Source: Stenotrophomonas sp. 169 (GTDB lineage Bacteria > Pseudomonadota > Gammaproteobacteria > Xanthomonadales > Xanthomonadaceae). From it: a DNA stretch of 64,000 nucleotides. Of this stretch, positions 50,851 to 60,520 are shown in pieces; positions within the stretch are counted from its first letter, which is position 1; every line of letters starts with the position of its first letter. Location of the stretch: the NCBI RefSeq assembly GCF_014621775.1, contig NZ_CP061204.1, positions 326,001 to 390,000 on the forward strand. Direction: 5' to 3'. Under the pieces are notes generated by a model. It did no database searches. It was not told where the DNA came from and saw only the letters and a list, made by a program, of their open reading frames with translations. The translations under genes and the position numbers were made by a program.

Positions 50851-52895
50851 GCGCCAATCACCATCATCAGGAGGAAGTCGATCGCCTTGATCGCCACGAA
50901 CGGCAGCAGCACGCCACCGAGCCCGTACACCAGCATGTTCCGCCGCAGCAACATCGTGGCCGTGGCCGGACGGAAGCGGACGCCGCGCAATGCCAACGGA
51001 ATCAGGGCAGGGATCACCAGCGCATTGAAGATCAATGCGGCGAGCACCGCGTTGCGTGGACTGGACAGGCCCATCACGTTCAACGACGCCATCGCAGGCA
51101 CGGTCGCGGCGAACAGCGCCCGCAGGATGGCGAAGTATTTGGAGATGTCGTTGGCCAGCGAGAACGTGGTCAGCGCACCGCGGGTGATCAGCTGCTGCTT
51201 GCCGATTTCGACCACGGCCAGCAGCTTGGCCGGATCCGAATCCAGGTCGACCATGTTGCCGGCCTCCTTGGCGGCCTGCGTGCCGGAGTTCATCGCCAGG
51301 CCGATGTCGGCCTGCGCCAGCGCGGGCGCATCGTTGGTGCCATCGCCGACCATCGCCACCAACCGGCCGCCGGCCTGCTCCTGGCGGATGCGCGCCAGCT
51401 TGTCTTCGGGACGGGCCTCGGCGATGTAGTCGTCCACGCCGGCCTCGGCCGCGATCGCGGCGGCGGTAAGCGGGTTGTCGCCGGTGATCATCACCGTGCG
51501 GATGCCCATCGCCCGCAGCTGGGCGAATTTCTCGCGCATGCCGTGCTTGACCACGTCGGACAGTTCGACCACGCCCAGCACATGGCGACCTTCGGCCACC
51601 ACCAGCGGTGTGGCGCCCTTGCGCGCAACCTGTTCCACGCGTCCGATCAGTTCGGCCGGCACCTCGCCGCCCAGCGCCTGCACGTGCGCCCGGATGGCGT
51701 CGGCGGCGCCTTTGCGGATGCTTCTGGACGTCCCCAGGTCGACGCCGGACATCCGTGTCTGTGCGCTGAAAGCGAGGTAATGGGCCTGTTCGGGCTCTGC
51801 GTGGCGGCAGCCCTGTTCGCGCCCCAGGCGCACGATGGATTTACCCTCCGGCGTGGGGTCGGCCAGCGATGACAGCAGGGCCGCCTCGCGCAGCTGTGAC
51901 ACATCCACGCCCGCCAACGGATGGAACGCGGTCGCCTGCCGGTCGCCATGGGTGATGGTGCCGGTCTTGTCCAGCAGCAGCACATCAATGTCGCCGGCCA
52001 CTTCCACGGCCTTGCCCGACTTGGCCAGGATGTTGGCGGACAGTGCCCGGTTCATGCCCGCGATGCCGATGGCCGGCAGCAGTCCGCCGATGGTGGTCGG
52101 GATCAGGCAGACCAGCAGCGCAACCAGCAACAAGGGATCCACGCGTACGCCCACCGATGCACCGATCGCCGGCAGGGTCGCCACCACCACCAGGAAGGTC
52201 AGCGTCATCGCGGCCAGCAGCAGGGTCAGCGCCACTTCGTTCGGTGTTTTCTGCCGGTTGGCCCCTTCCACCAGCGCGATCATCCGATCCAGGAAACTGT
52301 GGCCGGGTTCGGCGGTGATGCGCACCACGATCTGGTCCGACAGGACCTTGGTGCCGCCGATCACCCCGGACCGATCGGTGCCGGCTTCACGCAGCACCGG
52401 CGCCGATTCGCCGGTGACGGCGGCTTCGTTGATGGTGGCCAGGCCTTGGACGATTTCACCATCGGCCGGCACCAGCTCGCCCTCGCTGACCAGCACGTGG
52501 TCACCCGGGCGCAGTTCGGCAGCGGCGACCTGTTCCTGCTGCGCATCAGGGTGCGCCGAGCACAGGCGTCGCGCGACCAGATCCTGACGGGCGCGTCGCA
52601 GGGAGGCGGCCTGGCCTCGGCCACGTGCTTCGGCCACCGCCTCGGCGAAGTTGCCGAACAGCACGGTGAGCAGCAGGATCGCACTCACCGCCAGGCCGAA
52701 GCCGAGCGGTGCATTGCCGCTCAGCGTGATGACCAGCGCGAGCAGGGTGCCGGCCAGCACCACGGCCATCACCGGGCTGTGCATCAGGTGCCGGGGGGAG
52801 AGCTTGCGGACGGATTCCAGCAGCGCGTGGCGCAGCCCGGCGGCATCCAGCAGGGCAGGGCGACGCGGCAGGGAAGAAGGAGCGACAGGGTTCAT
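50847..52895 (-). CDS. kdpB: KdpB potassium-transporting P-type ATPase, catalytic subunit
   Basis: The 682-residue ATPase matches the E. coli length exactly if ATG 52895 is used; GAGG lies eight bases before it. The family motifs are [10 protein letters not shown], the phosphorylation site [11 protein letters not shown], and [10 protein letters not shown]. The C-terminal hinge [19 protein letters not shown] is also present. Seven membrane segments occur in two groups (near 30-80, 220-270, 580-680). It hydrolyses ATP to drive potassium import through KdpA. It lies 10 bases downstream of kdpA. Confidence 0.97.
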   Translation of the reverse strand: MNPVAPSSLPRRPALLDAAGLRHALLESVRKLSPRHLMHSPVMAVVLAGTLLALVITLSGNAPLGFGLAVSAILLLTVLFGNFAEAVAEARGRGQAASLRRARQDLVARRLCSAHPDAQQEQVAAAELRPGDHVLVSEGELVPADGEIVQGLATINEAAVTGESAPVLREAGTDRSGVIGGTKVLSDQIVVRITAEPGHSFLDRMIALVEGANRQKTPNEVALTLLLAAMTLTFLVVVATLPAIGASVGVRVDPLLLVALLVCLIPTTIGGLLPAIGIAGMNRALSANILAKSGKAVEVAGDIDVLLLDKTGTITHGDRQATAFHPLAGVDVSQLREAALLSSLADPTPEGKSIVRLGREQGCRHAEPEQAHYLAFSAQTRMSGVDLGTSRSIRKGAADAIRAHVQALGGEVPAELIGRVEQVARKGATPLVVAEGRHVLGVVELSDVVKHGMREKFAQLRAMGIRTVMITGDNPLTAAAIAAEAGVDDYIAEARPEDKLARIRQEQAGGRLVAMVGDGTNDAPALAQADIGLAMNSGTQAAKEAGNMVDLDSDPAKLLAVVEIGKQQLITRGALTTFSLANDISKYFAILRALFAATVPAMASLNVMGLSSPRNAVLAALIFNALVIPALIPLALRGVRFRPATATMLLRRNMLVYGLGGVLLPFVAIKAIDFLLMMVIGA

Positions 52896-52905
52896 GGGCA
52901 TTGCC

Positions 52906-54606
52906 TCAATGCAGGCCAAGGCTGAGGTGATCGGCCACCGGGCCGAGCACCAGAACCGGCAGGAACTGCAGGACGGTCAGGATGACGATCACGCTGAGCA
53001 GGGTCAGCGCGAAGGTGGGGGTTTCGATCTGCAGCGTGCCCGGCGACTCCGGTGCCCGGCGCTTGGCGGCAAGCTGTGCGGCGATCACCAGCGGCACGAT
53101 CAGCAGCGGGAAGCGGCCCAGCAGCAGGACCAGCGAGCAGGTCAGGTTCCACCACGGCGTGTTGTCGCCCAGCCCCTCGAAACCCGAGCCATTATTGGCG
53201 TAGGCCGAGGCGTACTCGTAGAACACCTGGCTGATGCCATGGAAGCCGGGATTGGACGTGCCGGACAACCCCGGTACGGCCAAGGTGATCGCGGTAAGCA
53301 CCAGCAGAGTGATCGGCTGCAGCAGGACCAGCAGCGCGAGCAGGCGGATCTGCGGTGTTTCCAGCTTGCGACCGAACAGCTCCGGCGTACGGCCGGTCAT
53401 CAGGCCGGCCAGGAACACGCCCAGCAGCAGGTAGACGATGAACTGCTGCAGGCCGCAGCCGAGGCCGCCCCAGATGGCACTGACCAGCATGTTGACCAGC
53501 GACACCGCACTGGCCAGCGGACTCATCGAGTCGAGCATGCCGTTGACCGAACCGTTCGACACCTGGGTGGTGACGGCCGCCCACAGCGCCGTGGCGTCAC
53601 TGCCCAGCCGTACTTCCTTGCCTTCCATCAGCAGGGCGCTGGCGGCGGTGGGGGAGTGGCCTTCCAGCCAGACGGTGGCCGCGATGGAGACCGTGGACAT
53701 GCTGGCCATGCAGCCCAGTACCAGCCAGCCGAAGCGGCGGCGTCCGGTGAAGGCGCCGATCATGAAGATGATCGCGATGGGGATCAGCAGGATACCGACC
53801 AGCTCCAGTGCGTTGGACAGCGGCGTCGGGTTCTCCAAGGGAAACGAGCTGTTCGGCCCATACCAGCCGCCGCCGTTGGCGCCGAGCTGCTTGGCGGCGA
53901 CCATCGCGGCGACCGGGCCCAGCGGGATCTTCTGCGTTTCCATGCCAGCGCTCGCGTCCATCGGCGTGGCCTGCGGGCCTGACGCGAACGTGGACGGCAC
54001 GCCCTGGCTCGCCAGCAGCACGGTCCACAGCAGGCACAGCGGCAGCATGAAACGCACGCACAGGCGCAGCACGTCGCGGTAGTAGTTGCCGACATCGATG
54101 CGGCGGTCGCCATCGTCGGTCATGTCCGTCCGTGTCGGCGCGAACATCGCGCGCAGCGTGGCCACCGCCAGTGCCAGGCCCATCATCGGCGTCACCACCT
54201 GCAGGCCGGTGATACCGGTCATCTGCGAGAGATAGGACAGCTGCGCCTGGCCCGAATAATGCTGCTGGTTGGTGTTGGTGAGGAAGGACACCATCGTATG
54301 CAGCGCTGTATCCCACCGCAGGTTGGCAATGCCATCGGGATTGAGCGGCAGCCAGGCCTGGGTCATGAACACCGCCCAGACCAGCACGGCAATGACGAGG
54401 TTGCTGAGCACGAACGCCCCCACGTAACCGCGCCAGGACATGCCACGCGCCGGGTCGACGCCGAGCACGCGGTACAGCGGTTTTTCAATCCAGTGGAACA
54501 GGGGGTCGATGCGCATGGGGGCGCCCCGCATCACCCGCGCCAGGTACAGGCCCAGCGGCCAAGCCAGCAGCACGCTGGCGGCCAGCAGAACGAAGATCTC
54601 GGTCAT
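52906..54606 (-). CDS. kdpA: KdpA potassium channel-like subunit
   Basis: The 566-residue membrane protein has about ten segments with four selectivity-filter-like repeats, seen as [38 protein letters not shown] and [17 protein letters not shown]. These are the K+-binding loops that relate KdpA to potassium channels. The start ATG at 54606 opens [26 protein letters not shown]. It follows the short kdpF gene by 12 bases. Confidence 0.97.
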   Translation of the reverse strand: MTEIFVLLAASVLLAWPLGLYLARVMRGAPMRIDPLFHWIEKPLYRVLGVDPARGMSWRGYVGAFVLSNLVIAVLVWAVFMTQAWLPLNPDGIANLRWDTALHTMVSFLTNTNQQHYSGQAQLSYLSQMTGITGLQVVTPMMGLALAVATLRAMFAPTRTDMTDDGDRRIDVGNYYRDVLRLCVRFMLPLCLLWTVLLASQGVPSTFASGPQATPMDASAGMETQKIPLGPVAAMVAAKQLGANGGGWYGPNSSFPLENPTPLSNALELVGILLIPIAIIFMIGAFTGRRRFGWLVLGCMASMSTVSIAATVWLEGHSPTAASALLMEGKEVRLGSDATALWAAVTTQVSNGSVNGMLDSMSPLASAVSLVNMLVSAIWGGLGCGLQQFIVYLLLGVFLAGLMTGRTPELFGRKLETPQIRLLALLVLLQPITLLVLTAITLAVPGLSGTSNPGFHGISQVFYEYASAYANNGSGFEGLGDNTPWWNLTCSLVLLLGRFPLLIVPLVIAAQLAAKRRAPESPGTLQIETPTFALTLLSVIVILTVLQFLPVLVLGPVADHLSLGLH

Positions 54607-54618
54607 GTCAGGGGCCCG

Positions 54619-54711
54619 TCAGAAGGATTCGGGCCGGAGCACGACGTAGAGCAGGTACGCGGCCGCCACCAGCACCAGCACGCCGCACAGCAGGGAAAGC
54701 CAGCCGGGCAT
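54619..54711 (-). CDS. kdpF: KdpF, 30-residue subunit
   Basis: A single membrane helix makes up most of the product (PGWLSLLCGVLVLVAAAYLLYVVLRPESF), ending in the KdpF-type RPESF. The gene is too short for many gene finders. ATG 54711 was chosen because a longer frame to 54819 runs into a non-helical Arg-rich leader. KdpF stabilises the KdpABC complex in E. coli. Its position directly before kdpA confirms the call and makes the operon kdpFABCDE. Confidence 0.9.
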   Translation of the reverse strand: MPGWLSLLCGVLVLVAAAYLLYVVLRPESF

Positions 54712-54952
54712 GGTCAGCACCCCGCCCGGCAGGAACAGCAAGGGCCGCCGGCCGGGTGGGCGGCGGTGCAACGCGAAGTCGATGACATGACAGTGATCGT
54801 CCTGGTGGAACCGCTCCACCTCAGGACGTCATGCTCCGCCTGGCACGCGTAAAGCCTCCATGGCGCACTCCCTGCGGCCGCATAAAGTCAGCGTAAATAC
54901 TGCGAACGGGTGATACCCCCTGCGGCTGGCGCTGACAGCGGGTTATGAGCTT

Positions 54953-54981
54953 GGGGCCGGGCGGTGGGGCTGGTCGGGGGA
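54953..54981 (+). repeat. 29-base direct repeat, left copy
   Basis: GGGGCCGGGCGGTGGGGCTG is followed by GTCGGGGGA. It matches the copy at 55248-55276 at all but two positions. The pair flanks the GTAG palindromes. Confidence 0.75.
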
Positions 54982-55125
54982 CGGGTCCACGTCATCGCAT
55001 TCGCGCTGCCGCTCCCACGCTTTGCTTCGCAAACCATGGGCCCCGTCTTACCAGCACCCACACCCCGCCGCTTCGCGGCCGCCCCTGACTCAGGGGCTCC
55101 CTCCACCCGACGGATTGCTGTCATC

Positions 55126-55202
55126 GGTAGCGCCGACCCATGGTCGGCGGAATGTTCCCGCCAACGGCCCGCTGCGCTCGCCGACCATGGGTCGGCGCTA
55201 CC
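55126..55202. repeat. pair of SMAG-type GTAG palindromes, head to head
   Basis: GGTAGCGCCGACCCATGGTC at the left and GACCATGGGTCGGCGCTACC at the right form inverted copies about 30 bases apart. Each copy is itself palindromic. The whole would fold into a large cruciform or stem-loop. Confidence 0.88.
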
Positions 55203-55247
55203 GCATTTCTTTTTTTCATACGCGGCGGGCGGCCACGGAACCTGTCA

Positions 55248-55276
55248 GGGGCCGGGCGGTGGGGCTGGGCGGGGGC
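55248..55276 (+). repeat. 29-base direct repeat, right copy
   Basis: The right-hand member matches GGGGCCGGGCGGTGGGGCTG and then reads GGCGGGGGC. It is 295 bases from the left copy, with the GTAG pair between. Confidence 0.75.
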
Positions 55277-55393
55277 GTTGAGCGCCATGGATGGCGCGAA
55301 ACGAGGCCCGCGTGGATGCGGTTTTTGCCGTCCCCCGCACAGGCCTACCGCCCGGCCTCATACCACTAATACGCACGTCGCAGCCGTGTGCCC

Positions 55394-56041
55394 TCAGGCC
55401 GCCGGCGTACCGCCTTTCAGCAGGCGGAAACGCTGCACCGTCTCGTCGATCTCCACATCCAACTCCTTGCGCTGGCGCTCGAAGGTCGCCTGCATGCGTT
55501 GCTGTGCGATCAGTTCCCCATGCCGCTGGCGGATGGTGGCGGCGGGCTTGTCGCCCACGGGGCGGCCGGCCAGTTCCTGGTCGCCGGCGCTGGCCAGTGC
55601 AGTGAACAGCGCATCGCGCAGGCTGGCGACGTTGTACCGCGCTGTATTGATGTTGTTTTCGAGAATGCCGATGCGTTCGCTGAAGACCCGCCGCAGTTCG
55701 GCTTCACTGCCATAGGTGGACAGCATCGCCTGCTCGGTACGTTGGCGGGTCTCGCGCGCCATTTCATCCAGGCGCGCTTGCGCGTCTGCCACGGCGGCCT
55801 GTGCGCGCTCATCCTCGTTGAGCGCGCGCTGCACCTGGCCGCTGCGCAGGCCGCTGCTGGCGCTGAACTCTTCGCGCGCATTGTTGACCGCGTCGGCGGG
55901 CAGGGCATCGCTGCAGATGCGTTGAGTGCCCTGGTTCCAGCAATACAGCTTCTTCGGCTTGGGATCTGCCGCGCCCTGTGCGCTGGCCACGCAAGGCACG
56001 GTCAGCAGCACGACCGCTAACAGAGATGAAATCCTCACCAT
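55394..56041 (-). CDS. secreted coiled-coil protein, DUF4124-like start
   Basis: The 215-residue product has a signal peptide (MVRISSLLAVVLLTVPCVASAQ). The mature part begins KPKKLYCWNQGTQRICSDALPADA, a two-cysteine pattern similar to DUF4124 proteins. The rest is a long helical, Gln/Arg/Glu-rich segment (QARLDEMARETRQRTEQAML, RQRHGELIAQQRMQATFERQ) that should form a coiled coil. ATG 56041 has AAGGGGG before it. It lies 23 bases downstream of pyrE on the same strand, so it may be co-transcribed. A role in the periplasm is likely but unknown. Confidence 0.72.
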   Translation of the reverse strand: MVRISSLLAVVLLTVPCVASAQGAADPKPKKLYCWNQGTQRICSDALPADAVNNAREEFSASSGLRSGQVQRALNEDERAQAAVADAQARLDEMARETRQRTEQAMLSTYGSEAELRRVFSERIGILENNINTARYNVASLRDALFTALASAGDQELAGRPVGDKPAATIRQRHGELIAQQRMQATFERQRKELDVEIDETVQRFRLLKGGTPAA

Positions 56042-56064
56042 GGCGACCACCCCCTTGGGCCGTT

Positions 56065-56724
56065 TCAGTGCGTAGGACGGCTGCCGTAGCGGGACCGATA
56101 GTCCTCCAGCGGCTGCCGGTAGCCGACAAGTTCCGGGTTTCCGGACGCGAAATCAAGCAGATCCGCCATCGTCGCAACGGCGATCACCGGAATGCCGGCT
56201 TCTTCGGCCACGGCCTGCGCGGCCGAGCGCTTGTCGGTTTCCGAGGCGATCTCCTGGCGATCCAGTGCCACCACGATGCCGGCCGGAATGCCGCCCGCCG
56301 CACGGATGATCGCCATCGCTTCACGGATCGCGGTGCCCGCGGTGATGACGTCATCGACGATCAGCACCCGCTTTCCGGTCATGTCGGCGCCGATCAGCTG
56401 GCCGCCTTCGCCGTGGTCCTTCACTTCCTTGCGGTTGAACGACAACGGCAGGTCGCGGCCACGCTGCGCCAGCTCGCAGGCCATCGCGGTGGCCAGCGGA
56501 ATGCCCTTGTAGGCCGGGCCGAACACCACGTCGTACTTCAGGCCGACCGCATCGACGGCGTCGGCGTAACACAGCGCCAGCTGCGCCATCTTGGAGCCGG
56601 AATCAAATCGGCCGGCATTGAAAAAATAGGGGCTCAGGCGGCCGGACTTCAGGGTGAACTGGCCGAAGCGCAGGGCGTCGGCGCTCAGGGCCAACTGCAG
56701 GAAACGGTGACGATGGTCGCTCAT
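56065..56724 (-). CDS. pyrE: orotate phosphoribosyltransferase
   Basis: The 219-residue enzyme converts orotate and PRPP to OMP in pyrimidine synthesis. It has the PRPP-binding motif VLIVDDVITAGTA at residues 120-132, the KxxKxH-type loop NRKEVKDHGEGG near 98-108, and the substrate region YFFNAGRFDSG near 33-43. The length is normal. It lies divergently from the exonuclease III gene, with 143 bases between. The following secreted protein gene is on the same strand 23 bases downstream. Confidence 0.97.
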   Translation of the reverse strand: MSDHRHRFLQLALSADALRFGQFTLKSGRLSPYFFNAGRFDSGSKMAQLALCYADAVDAVGLKYDVVFGPAYKGIPLATAMACELAQRGRDLPLSFNRKEVKDHGEGGQLIGADMTGKRVLIVDDVITAGTAIREAMAIIRAAGGIPAGIVVALDRQEIASETDKRSAAQAVAEEAGIPVIAVATMADLLDFASGNPELVGYRQPLEDYRSRYGSRPTH

Positions 56725-56867
56725 CTGACTCTATCTATCTTCTTCTTGGAACGTAAAGCGTACTGCAAAGCCCGCGTCAGGTCCCTTTCAACCGGGGAGA
56801 AAGGGGGCCGAGGCCGGTGGCAACAGGTATGCTGGGCCGGTTTCCGCCGACACCCTGAATCGACCGC

Positions 56868-57668
56868 ATGCGCATCATCAGCTTCAACGCCAACGGCATC
56901 CGTTCGGCTGCCAGCAAGGGCTTCCTCGAGTGGTTCCGCGCCCAGGACGCCGACGTCCTGTGCATCCAGGAAACCAAGGCGCAGGAGGCGCAGCTGTCCG
57001 ATCCGATGTTCCGTCCGGATGGCCACCATTGCTTCTACCGCGACGCCAGCACCAAGAAGGGCTACAGCGGCGTGGCCATCTACAGCAAGCGCGAACCCGA
57101 CCAGGTCATCACCTCGCTGGGCTGGGCGCCGTTCGACGAAGAAGGGCGTTACATCGAGGCCCGCTTCGGCAATCTCAGTGTGGTCTCCTTCTATATTCCG
57201 TCGGGCAGTTCCGGCGATCTGCGCCAGGGCTTCAAGTTCGAGGTGATGGAATGGCTCCGGCCGATCCTCGACCAGTGGCTGCACAGCGGCCGTGATTACG
57301 TCCTCTGCGGCGACTGGAACATCGTCCGCTCGGCGCTGGACATCAAGAACTGGAAATCCAACCAGAAGAACTCCGGCTGCCTGCCGGAAGAGCGCGACTG
57401 GCTCAATGCGGTGTGCGCCGACCATGGCCAGGCCACCGACCTGGCCAGCGGGCGCGGCTGGGCGGATGCTTACCGCGTGCTGCACCCGACCGGCGAGGAC
57501 TACACCTGGTGGAGCAACCGCGGCGCGGCGCGGGCCAACAACGTGGGGTGGCGCATTGACTACCAGTTCGTCAGCCCGGGCCTGCGCGACCGCCTGCAGG
57601 GGTGCTCGATCTACCGGGACGAGCGCTTCTCCGACCATGCCCCCTTCTGCGTGGACTACGCCACATGA
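56868..57668 (+). CDS. xthA: exodeoxyribonuclease III
   Basis: The 266-residue protein belongs to the ExoIII/AP endonuclease family. Catalytic metal residues are visible: E35 in IQETKAQ, aspartate and asparagine in CGDWNIVRSALDI, and the final SDHAPFCVDY. The opening RIISFNANGIRSAASKG is typical. It cleaves DNA at abasic sites and removes 3' blocks in base-excision repair. The stop overlaps the start of the AmpG-like gene by four bases (ATGA). Confidence 0.95.
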   Translation: MRIISFNANGIRSAASKGFLEWFRAQDADVLCIQETKAQEAQLSDPMFRPDGHHCFYRDASTKKGYSGVAIYSKREPDQVITSLGWAPFDEEGRYIEARFGNLSVVSFYIPSGSSGDLRQGFKFEVMEWLRPILDQWLHSGRDYVLCGDWNIVRSALDIKNWKSNQKNSGCLPEERDWLNAVCADHGQATDLASGRGWADAYRVLHPTGEDYTWWSNRGAARANNVGWRIDYQFVSPGLRDRLQGCSIYRDERFSDHAPFCVDYAT

Positions 57669-58966
57669 CGGACGCGCCCGTGCCGGCGTCGTACAAGGGC
57701 TGGGCCGGCATCAAGCGCGCCTTCGGCACGCCCTCGGCCCTGACCATGGCGCTGCTGGGCTTCGGCAGCGGCCTGCCGTTCCTGCTGATCGCCTCACAGA
57801 CCCTGTCCACGCGCCTGCGCGACGTCGGCCTGGAGCTGGGCAGCATCGGCCTGATCAGCCTGGCCAGCTTCTTCTACCTGCTCAAGTTCCTGTGGGCCCC
57901 GATGCTGGACCGCTACGCGGTGCCCCTGCTGGGTTTCATGGGCCGCCGCCGTTCCTGGCTGCTGGTGTCGCAGGTCATGGTGCTGGTGGGTCTGGTCGCG
58001 CTGGCCTTCGTGCGCCCGGAACAGGGCGTGTGGCCACTGGTCTGCTGGGTACTGGTGGCGTCCTTCGCCGGCGCCACCCAGGATTCGGTGGTCGATGCGT
58101 ATCGTATCGAGATCGCACCGGATGCCTCGCAGGCTGCATTGGCGGCCACGTACACGCTGGGCTACCGGATCGGCCTGATCCTGGCCGGGGCCGGCGCGCT
58201 GTACCTGGCGCAGTTCGAAGGCTGGATCATCGCCTACCTGGCCATGGCCGCGCTGATGCTGCTGCCGATCCTCACCACGGTGTTCTGCCGCGAGCCGGCG
58301 CACCCGGAAGCGGCCGTCGTGCGCCGCATCGATGTGGCCGAAGCCTTCATCCAGCCGATCAGCAGCTTCTTCACCCGCAACGGGGTAGCGCTGGCGGTCG
58401 GCCTGTTGGCCTTCGTCGGGTTGTTCAAATTCCCGGACCAGGTGATCGGCGTGATGGCCGGTCCCTTCTATCTCGATTCGGGCTTCGACAAGGCGGACAT
58501 CGCCACCGTGTCCAAGCTGTTCGGTGTCTGGATGGGCATCGGCGGGGCGTTCCTCGGCGGCATCGCGGTGGCCGCGTTCGGCTTCCGCCGGATGCTGCTG
58601 GTGGCCGCCCTCGGCGTCGCCCTGTCCAACCTCGCGTTCCTGCTGATGGCCCATAACCCCGGCCAGCTGTGGGCGTTCTATGCGGCGCTGAGTGCCGACA
58701 ACCTGTTCCAGGGGTTTGCCGGCACGGTGCTGGTGGCGTTCATGTCATCGCTGACCGATCGCAACTTCACCGCCACCCAGTACGCGCTGCTGGTCTCGCT
58801 GGCCAACCTGCCGGGCAAGTTCGTCGGCGGTGTGTCCGGATACATCGTGGAGGCCACCTCGTATAGCGTGTTCTTCATGCTCAGCGCGGTGACCGTGGTG
58901 CCGACGCTGCTGCTGCTGGCGTGGTTGTGGCCACGCCTGTCCGACACCGCATCGCCTGCAGGCTGA
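57665..58966 (+). CDS. ampG: AmpG-like muropeptide permease (MFS)
   Basis: The 433-residue transporter has 12-14 segments. It starts with KGWAGIKRAFGTPSALTMALLGFGSGLPFLLI and shows DRYAVPLLGFMGRRRSWLL and ATQDSVVDAYRIE, both typical of AmpG (import of anhydro-muropeptides from the periplasm). A C-terminal signature SLANLPGKFVGGVSGYIVE is also present. It overlaps the exonuclease gene by four bases. Together with AnmK and MepM-like genes downstream it forms a cell-wall recycling neighbourhood. It may affect beta-lactamase induction in this group. Confidence 0.92.
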   Translation: MTDAPVPASYKGWAGIKRAFGTPSALTMALLGFGSGLPFLLIASQTLSTRLRDVGLELGSIGLISLASFFYLLKFLWAPMLDRYAVPLLGFMGRRRSWLLVSQVMVLVGLVALAFVRPEQGVWPLVCWVLVASFAGATQDSVVDAYRIEIAPDASQAALAATYTLGYRIGLILAGAGALYLAQFEGWIIAYLAMAALMLLPILTTVFCREPAHPEAAVVRRIDVAEAFIQPISSFFTRNGVALAVGLLAFVGLFKFPDQVIGVMAGPFYLDSGFDKADIATVSKLFGVWMGIGGAFLGGIAVAAFGFRRMLLVAALGVALSNLAFLLMAHNPGQLWAFYAALSADNLFQGFAGTVLVAFMSSLTDRNFTATQYALLVSLANLPGKFVGGVSGYIVEATSYSVFFMLSAVTVVPTLLLLAWLWPRLSDTASPAG

Positions 58967-59043
58967 TTGCCTGCGGGCGCGCGGTACGGGATGATCGACT
59001 GTCGGCACCGTGGGGACGGGGCCATGCAAGGGGGAGCACACTC

Positions 59044-59271
59044 ATGGCGGACCTGCTGCTGCAGGAAGTGGATCCGATGATCCTGGACCGTATCGCGCGG
59101 TTGGCGGTGGCGCGAGGCTGGACACAGGCGCAGGCCTGTGTCGCCGTGCTGGAACAGGGCCTGTTTTCCACCGAACTGGAAGTCCGCAGCGGCTTCGAGA
59201 ATCCGGAAGTCGATGCATTGGCCGATGCCATCGCGGCCCTGCAGGCCCTGCCGGCCGGCCACGGCTTCTGA
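59044..59271 (+). CDS. small hypothetical protein, 75 residues
   Basis: The product is soluble and helical (ILDRIARLAVARGWTQAQACVAVLEQGLF) and has no recognised domain. It resembles short DNA-binding or antitoxin-like proteins only in length and helical content. ATG 59044 has GGGGAG nine bases upstream, a good ribosome-binding site. It lies 77 bases after ampG and is convergent with anmK. No toxin-like partner lies beside it. Confidence 0.68.
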   Translation: MADLLLQEVDPMILDRIARLAVARGWTQAQACVAVLEQGLFSTELEVRSGFENPEVDALADAIAALQALPAGHGF

Positions 59272-59316
59272 CGCGTCGCCAAGCACCGGGCCACGCTCGG
59301 CGAATCCCGAACGGCC

Positions 59317-60444
59317 TTACCCCGGATGGATCGCGCCCAGGATCCGCGGCCCCTGTGCGCCGGTGACGCTGGGCAGGTTGCCCGCCAGTCCGTCCAGCGT
59401 GCGCTGCGCCAGCCACGCGAACCCCATCGCCTCCATATAGTCCGGGTCCAGCCCGTGCACGGCGCTGGATTCCACCACCACGCCGGGCAAGCGTGCGCCC
59501 AGCCGCAGCAGCAGTTGGCCATTGCGGACGCCGCCGCCACACACCAGAAGACGACGGGTGCCAGGCTGGTTGCGCCGCAGCGCATCGGCGATGGTGGCGA
59601 CGCTCAGCTCCAGCAGCGTGGCCTGCACATCGGCCGCCGGGCGCTGGCCATCGGCCAGGAAGCTCTGTGCCCATGGCAGGTGGAACTGCTCGCGGCCGGT
59701 GCTCTTGGGAGGCGGCAACTGGAACCACGGGTCGGCCCGCCAGCGCGCCAGCAGGCCCTCGTCGACCACGCCACTGGCGGCGAAGGCACCATCGGCATCG
59801 AATGCCTGGCCGGTGTGGCGCTGGCACCACGCATCCAGCAGGGCGTTGGCCGGGCCCGTATCGAAGCCGAGCAGGGTGCCCGATCGCGGGATGAGCGTCA
59901 GGTTGGCGATGCCGCCGAGATTCAGCACGGCACGGTCTTCGTCGGCCGTGCCCAGCATGGCCAGATGGAAGGCCGGCATCAGCGGGGCGCCCTGGCCCCC
60001 GGCGGCGACATCGCGACGACGAAAATCGGCGACGGTGGTGATGCCGGTGCGCTCGGCGATGCGGTTGGCATCGCCCAGTTGCAGGGTGAACGCAGGCGAT
60101 GCACTCGGGCGATGACGGACCGTCTGGCCGTGCGAACCGATGGCCCGCACCTGCCGTGCCGCCACACCGGACTGCGCAAGCAGGGCAGCGGCAGCCTCGG
60201 CGAAGGCCAGGCCGATGCGCGCATCCAGATCGCCCAGCTCGTCCAGTGACGCCAGTTCACCGCCTTGCCCCAGGACCACCAGGCGCTCGCGCAGTGTCGG
60301 CTCCCAGGCGCCGGTCAGGCCGTCGATGAAGTGGCATCCGCCCTCAGCGGGAAACTGCACGAGGGCCGCATCGATGCCATCGGAACTGGTGCCGGACATC
60401 AGCCCTATATAGAGCGGGCACGTCGGATCGAACGAGGCGGTCAT
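59317..60444 (-). CDS. anmK: anhydro-N-acetylmuramic acid kinase
   Basis: The 375-residue kinase starts [28 protein letters not shown], the AnmK signature GLMSGTSxDGID near residues 13-24. It contains the [10 protein letters not shown] catalytic loop and NLGGIANLT, then [10 protein letters not shown] and [11 protein letters not shown]. It phosphorylates 1,6-anhydro-MurNAc to MurNAc-6P in wall recycling, on the pathway fed by AmpG. The length agrees with the family. Its upstream neighbour is mepM, separated by a hairpin terminator. Confidence 0.96.
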   Translation of the reverse strand: MTASFDPTCPLYIGLMSGTSSDGIDAALVQFPAEGGCHFIDGLTGAWEPTLRERLVVLGQGGELASLDELGDLDARIGLAFAEAAAALLAQSGVAARQVRAIGSHGQTVRHRPSASPAFTLQLGDANRIAERTGITTVADFRRRDVAAGGQGAPLMPAFHLAMLGTADEDRAVLNLGGIANLTLIPRSGTLLGFDTGPANALLDAWCQRHTGQAFDADGAFAASGVVDEGLLARWRADPWFQLPPPKSTGREQFHLPWAQSFLADGQRPAADVQATLLELSVATIADALRRNQPGTRRLLVCGGGVRNGQLLLRLGARLPGVVVESSAVHGLDPDYMEAMGFAWLAQRTLDGLAGNLPSVTGAQGPRILGAIHPG

Positions 60445-60463
60445 CGGAACTCCAGAAACGACA

Positions 60464-60485
60464 AGGGCGCCAGCTTGGGCGCCCT
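60464..60485 (-). terminator. hairpin terminator after mepM-like gene
   Basis: AGGGCGCC and GGCGCCCT pair as perfect 8-base arms around a six-base loop. The downstream tail on the leftward transcript is TGTCGTTTC, a modest T run. It lies between the mepM-like stop and the anmK start. Confidence 0.65.
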
Positions 60486-60520
60486 GTCATGAGCCGTCAA
60501 TGCAGGAACAGGCTGCGGCC

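Larger units (their letters stand above)
54712..55393. other. 682-base intergenic region upstream of kdpF
   Basis: No convincing gene is seen. The right part is repeat-rich: GTAG palindromes at 55126-55202 and a pair of 29-base direct repeats at 54953 and 55248. The left 200 bases, next to kdpF, should hold the KdpE-controlled promoter, but I could not point to its hexamers or operator. The gene to the right ends at 55394, so nothing needs a promoter there. Confidence 0.55.

Noticed and set aside
59044..59271. Antitoxin of a toxin-antitoxin pair
   Set aside because: The protein is short and helical, but no toxin-like partner lies on either side; the neighbours are ampG and anmK.
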